A stretch of DNA of 47,500 bases from Neocallimastix lanati (nom. inval.). Lineage: Eukaryota > Neocallimastigomycota > Neocallimastigomycetes > Neocallimastigales > Neocallimastigaceae. Position 1 is the stretch's first letter. Every line of letters starts with the position of its first letter. This document shows, piece by piece, positions 44,633 to 47,500 of the stretch. The translations under genes were made by a program, and so were the position numbers. Where the stretch lies: the NCBI GenBank assembly GCA_016946835.1, contig JACVTC010000041.1, positions 417,501 through 465,000 of the forward strand. The letters are read 5' to 3'. Under the pieces are notes generated by a model that was not told the origin of the DNA, ran no database searches, and saw nothing but the letters and a program-made list of their open reading frames with translations.

Positions 44633-45850
44633 CCACATCCTTAAATACATCAGATTCTACTATCGACACAGTTATTAATAGAAATTCAGTAAAGAAGTAG
44701 CTTCAAAATAAGTGAAAAGGATAAATCACAAGTATTAGATTTGAAACTTTAAAGTTCTTTTGTTAAAAAAGAATAATACAAAGCAATAATCAGTATAAAT
44801 AAATGTAATGAAATAACCTGTGTATTAATATATCTAATACTGATTCATCCTATTATTCCTTGCCTTAAAAATTCAATTATTATTTCTAATGCGATTTATT
44901 CAATGAATTTAAATAACATATTAATTACAATTAATAGAAGTTCTGATATTATTACTATAGAAAAAGCTCTTCCAATTTAAAAAAGAAAAAAAATAAATAA
45001 ATAAAAAAAAAAAAAAAAAAAAAAAATTTGGTTAATTGTTTAAATTTAAATTTAAACATAGACAAAATTTCCCCTAATACTTTTATTACTACAACAAATA
45101 AAGATATTAATAATCATATAATATCAACTTAAAAATAATTCAGTATTTAAATAACCTAATGGAAAGGGGAGTGAATGATTCCAATTCCAATACTAATGGT
45201 CAATAGAGATATATGTAGGAATATAGAGGGAAATCAGCTTCGGATGGACATGTAACGACCTGTTGCGAGTGGCGACGCTATAATGATATGCCGTATGTCA
45301 TCATATCTACAATAATAACTGTTGGGGCCCTAATGGGAGATAGGTACCCATTATGTATGTGTTCATGTGATTTTTTTTTTTTTTTTTTTCAATTTATTTA
45401 TTTATTTATTTTTATCAAGACTTTGTTTAATTGCATTTATAACAACAACAACAACAACTTCAACGTTAAGTTTAATTTCTTACAAATCAATAATTATAAA
45501 AAAAAGTATCATCAATTAAAACAACAGCATCAAGTATATCAAACAGTACTTACTAGTTCTAATGATTTTAATATACCACACTCATTAATGAATTCTAATT
45601 AAAATAACATTACTATTCAAATTCAAATAATCAAGATCTATCGTCAATGCATACTAATAATGATATAATTAATGAAATAACAATAACAAAAACAAAAACA
45701 ACAACGAATAAATAAATAATTTATTCAAATATAAATACTAATAGTAATAATTATTCATCTTCATCTACAAATTCATCTTTAACTAATTTATTATCAAATA
45801 TATTAAAAAACACTATATCACAATATATCTCAATGTATTATATATAATCA
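44180..45850 (+). pseudogene. Decayed coding region, frameshifted and interrupted
   Basis: After the RasGEF stop codon the plus strand keeps codon-like composition in pieces that change frame. About 44184-44290 includes NSSLSTLNINSSSIVSHSN; about 44353-44426 includes RSEENRKHIKESNINDSG; about 44625-44699 includes TSDSTIDTVINRNSVKK; about 45065-45130 includes SPNTFITTTNKDINN; about 45440-45600 includes KKKYHQLKQQHQVYQTVLTS. Breaks coincide with A runs and stops. The Ser/Asn/Gln-rich make-up equals that of the disordered parts of the RasGEF, so this could be its former C-terminal extension or a separate lost gene. The LTR-like repeat at 45160-45284 sits inside it. Confidence 0.5.
45160..45284 (+). 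mobile_element. LTR-like dispersed repeat, copy 2
   Basis: Plus-strand partner of 32288-32170, starting TGGAAAGGGGAGTG and ending GGCGACGCTATAA. About 92 of 115 aligned positions are equal. It lacks the neighbouring reading frame of copy 1 and sits inside the decayed coding region, as a solo LTR or fragment would. No target-site duplication could be recognised. Where the copies differ, this one mostly has A or T for G or C. Confidence 0.6.
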
Positions 45851-45873
45851 AAATATGAAAGAAGTAAAAAATA

Positions 45874-45927
<54 letters not shown>

Positions 45928-46330
45928 CAATTATATTATATTATCATTTTGGATTATTTATTTTTTTATCTAAGCATTAATATTTTTTCTATTTGTAATC
46001 ATGAAAACTTATCAAAAATATAATTAATTAAAATAGAACATACTATGAATATATATTATTTATATATATTAATATACATTTCTATTATGTAATATATTTA
46101 TTATTTATCTATTTTTATTTAGACATTAGATATTTATTTGTAACCTTTTCATTATTGTATAATTATTTATTCCTTTTTATTATTTTGTTATTATATATAG
46201 TAATATATTGTAATAAAATAAAAAATACAAAATAAAACATATATATATATATATATTATATAAATAAAAACATATTATTTTTTATATTTAATATTTGTTT
46301 TATGATATTAAAGTATTTTTTTTTTTATTA

Positions 46331-46412
46331 TTTATTTATTTATTGATTTATTTATTGATTTATTTATTGATTTATTTATTGATTTATTGATTTATTGATT
46401 TATTGATTTATA
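46331..46412. repeat. Two-tier tandem repeat (TTATTTATTGAT)n then (TTATTGAT)n
   Basis: About four units of the 12-mer TTATTTATTGAT pass directly into about four units of the 8-mer TTATTGAT, which is the 12-mer less one TTTA. It is a local slippage product in intergenic DNA. Confidence 0.75.
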
Positions 46413-46503
46413 ATTTTCATAAAATTATTATTAAATGTCATTAAATATATATTTTAAAATTAGTAGTGATAGTTCAATTTATTTTAAGGAATAATGTTAA
46501 AAG

Positions 46504-46990
46504 TCATGAATTTAGGGTTTATAATTTGTCAACGATATTAATATATTTTATGAAAAAGAGATTGTAATATTCCCCCCTTAAACCTAGTTACTCTATAATG
46601 AATAAATTGGTTTTACTGGTGAATATTTGTATATAAAATTATCTTATTTTATAATATTTACTTGATATTATTGTAACTAATTAGTTATTTCTATTCTAAA
46701 TTAAATTTTATTTTTTTACATGAATAAAGAAATTTTTATATAATATTAATTCTTTTAATTCTGGTTTAAATATTGTTAAAATAATTTCTTAATTATATTT
46801 GTAATCTAATAGTTTCTCACTAAAACTAAATATTTAATATTATTACACCATTAATTTCGGATGCATCTAAGACATTTCTTTTAATATATGGTTTATATAT
46901 ATCATTTATATGACGTAGACCTTTCTCTTGAAGGGTGATATTATACCATCTCAATTTGTGAGAATACCTCTTATACATTAGGTTTTACTT
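46504..46990 (-). mobile_element. Decayed LTR-retrotransposon 3' end (possibly Ty1/Copia)
   Basis: Reading the minus strand, a 51-codon open stretch (about 46986-46835) has RYSHKLRWYNITLQEKGLRH followed by INDIYKPYIKR. That recalls the end of Copia RNase H (histidine-Arg-Tyr segment, then an ADIFTKPL-like segment). Some 280 bp of stop-rich DNA follow, then the purine tract TTTAAGGGGGGAA (46580-46568) and directly after it the repeat shared with 31165-31221. Order and orientation fit pol end, polypurine tract, LTR. The protein resemblance is weak and from memory, so the family call is tentative; the purine tract plus repeat is the firmer part. Confidence 0.35.
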
Positions 46991-47500
46991 TACTTTCAAT
47001 TATAATCCGTTTTTAAGGTTAGCGCAAACTTTTATATATTTTTAATGAGTGTTGAATTTCCCCAAATTACATTTCTCTAAGTAGAGTATTGATATAAATA
47101 AATGAATAAATAAATAAAATATTAATTCAAAATAATTTTTTTTTTAAACCTGCTTTCAAATAAACTGGCGAAATGCCTCACTCCCATATTTCTACTTTGT
47201 AATTTTTAACGATAACTATTAAAATAAACTGTTAATTATACAACATTTTACTTAATAAATTATAATCTTAGAGTATTAAAATTGATTACATTTATAACTA
47301 ATTATATTTTTCTGGTCATTTAAACTTATTAGTAAATAATGTAAATTGTATCATAATTTATTACGATTCAATATTTCAAGTTAATTTTCTTATTTTTGCT
47401 AACTTTCTCTATTAGGTAATTTCTATTCATTTCCAAAATATATATGATTTTTAAGTAATCAATATAAAGATTCACAAAAGTAATTTTATTTTAATATTTT

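Larger units (their letters stand above)
44021..47500. other. Region downstream of RasGEF: coding relic and element remnants
   Basis: No intact gene. It holds a frameshifted low-complexity coding relic (about 44180-45850), split by an LTR-like repeat (45160-45284) and homopolymers (A runs at 44550-44600, 45003-45026 and 45882-45925). A two-tier tandem repeat (46331-46412) and a decayed retroelement end (46504-46990) follow. The GC-richer stretch to the right of 45284, to about 45370 (with TGTTGGGGCCCTAATGGGAG), may be more of the LTR-like insertion. From about 47150 to 47500 I see only AT-rich DNA with a short GC-richer patch near 47160-47200. Confidence 0.55.

Overview
The window is eukaryotic nuclear DNA with extreme AT bias. 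Coding exons have moderate GC, while intergenic DNA is almost pure A/T with long homopolymers and TAA/TTA microsatellites. Genes have short AT-rich GT-AG introns (about 90-230 bp, one of 660 bp), AAT-coded asparagine runs, and two type I metacaspases. An anaerobic gut chytrid (Neocallimastigomycota) fits best. Dictyostelium has similar poly-N and AT content, but to my knowledge has a paracaspase rather than metacaspases and fewer introns per gene. The assignment is inference; no marker gene settles it.

Layout, left to right. (1) 1-625, minus: N-terminal part of a metacaspase with a Gly/Pro/Phe-rich prodomain, cut by the window edge just before its catalytic His. (2) 4680-5882, minus: a complete 400-aa metacaspase with a Gln-rich N-terminus. 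A decayed metacaspase fragment lies at 8411-8551, so this was once a family cluster. (3) 10982-12649, plus: GAR1, the H/ACA snoRNP protein, in five exons. (4) 15249-17159, minus: an unrecognised intronless 636-aa protein with an Asn/Thr repeat in the middle of a conserved-looking region. (5) 21419-24219, minus: a CDK11/PITSLRE-type kinase in seven exons. (6) 25935-27593, plus: RPA2, the middle subunit of replication protein A, in eight exons including a 7-nt first exon and a 15-nt last exon. (7) 37037-44020, plus: an intronless 2327-aa Ras guanine nucleotide exchange factor whose catalytic domain is split by three low-complexity insertions.

The long intergenic stretches are not empty. I find several pairs of dispersed repeats and element relics. 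These are an LTR-like repeat at 32170-32288 and 45160-45284 (about 80% identical, inverted); a repeat at 3845-3961 and 13978-14089; a repeat at 31165-31221 and 46504-46560, the second copy next to a polypurine tract; and a foldback-type element of 1167 bp (29504-30670) flanked by an 8-bp direct repeat GGTCTTCC. There are also two frameshifted coding relics, at 14190-14566 and 44180-45850.

The genes are housekeeping and regulatory loci with no operon-like relation. CDK11 and RPA2 are divergent across 1.7 kb, GAR1 and the unknown gene are convergent, and the metacaspases share strand and ancestry. I did not find a clearly new multi-gene system. The strongest candidates for novelty are the foldback element, the interrupted RasGEF domain, and the metacaspase family with exchanged prodomains and a relic copy. 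All identities and alignments were made by eye.
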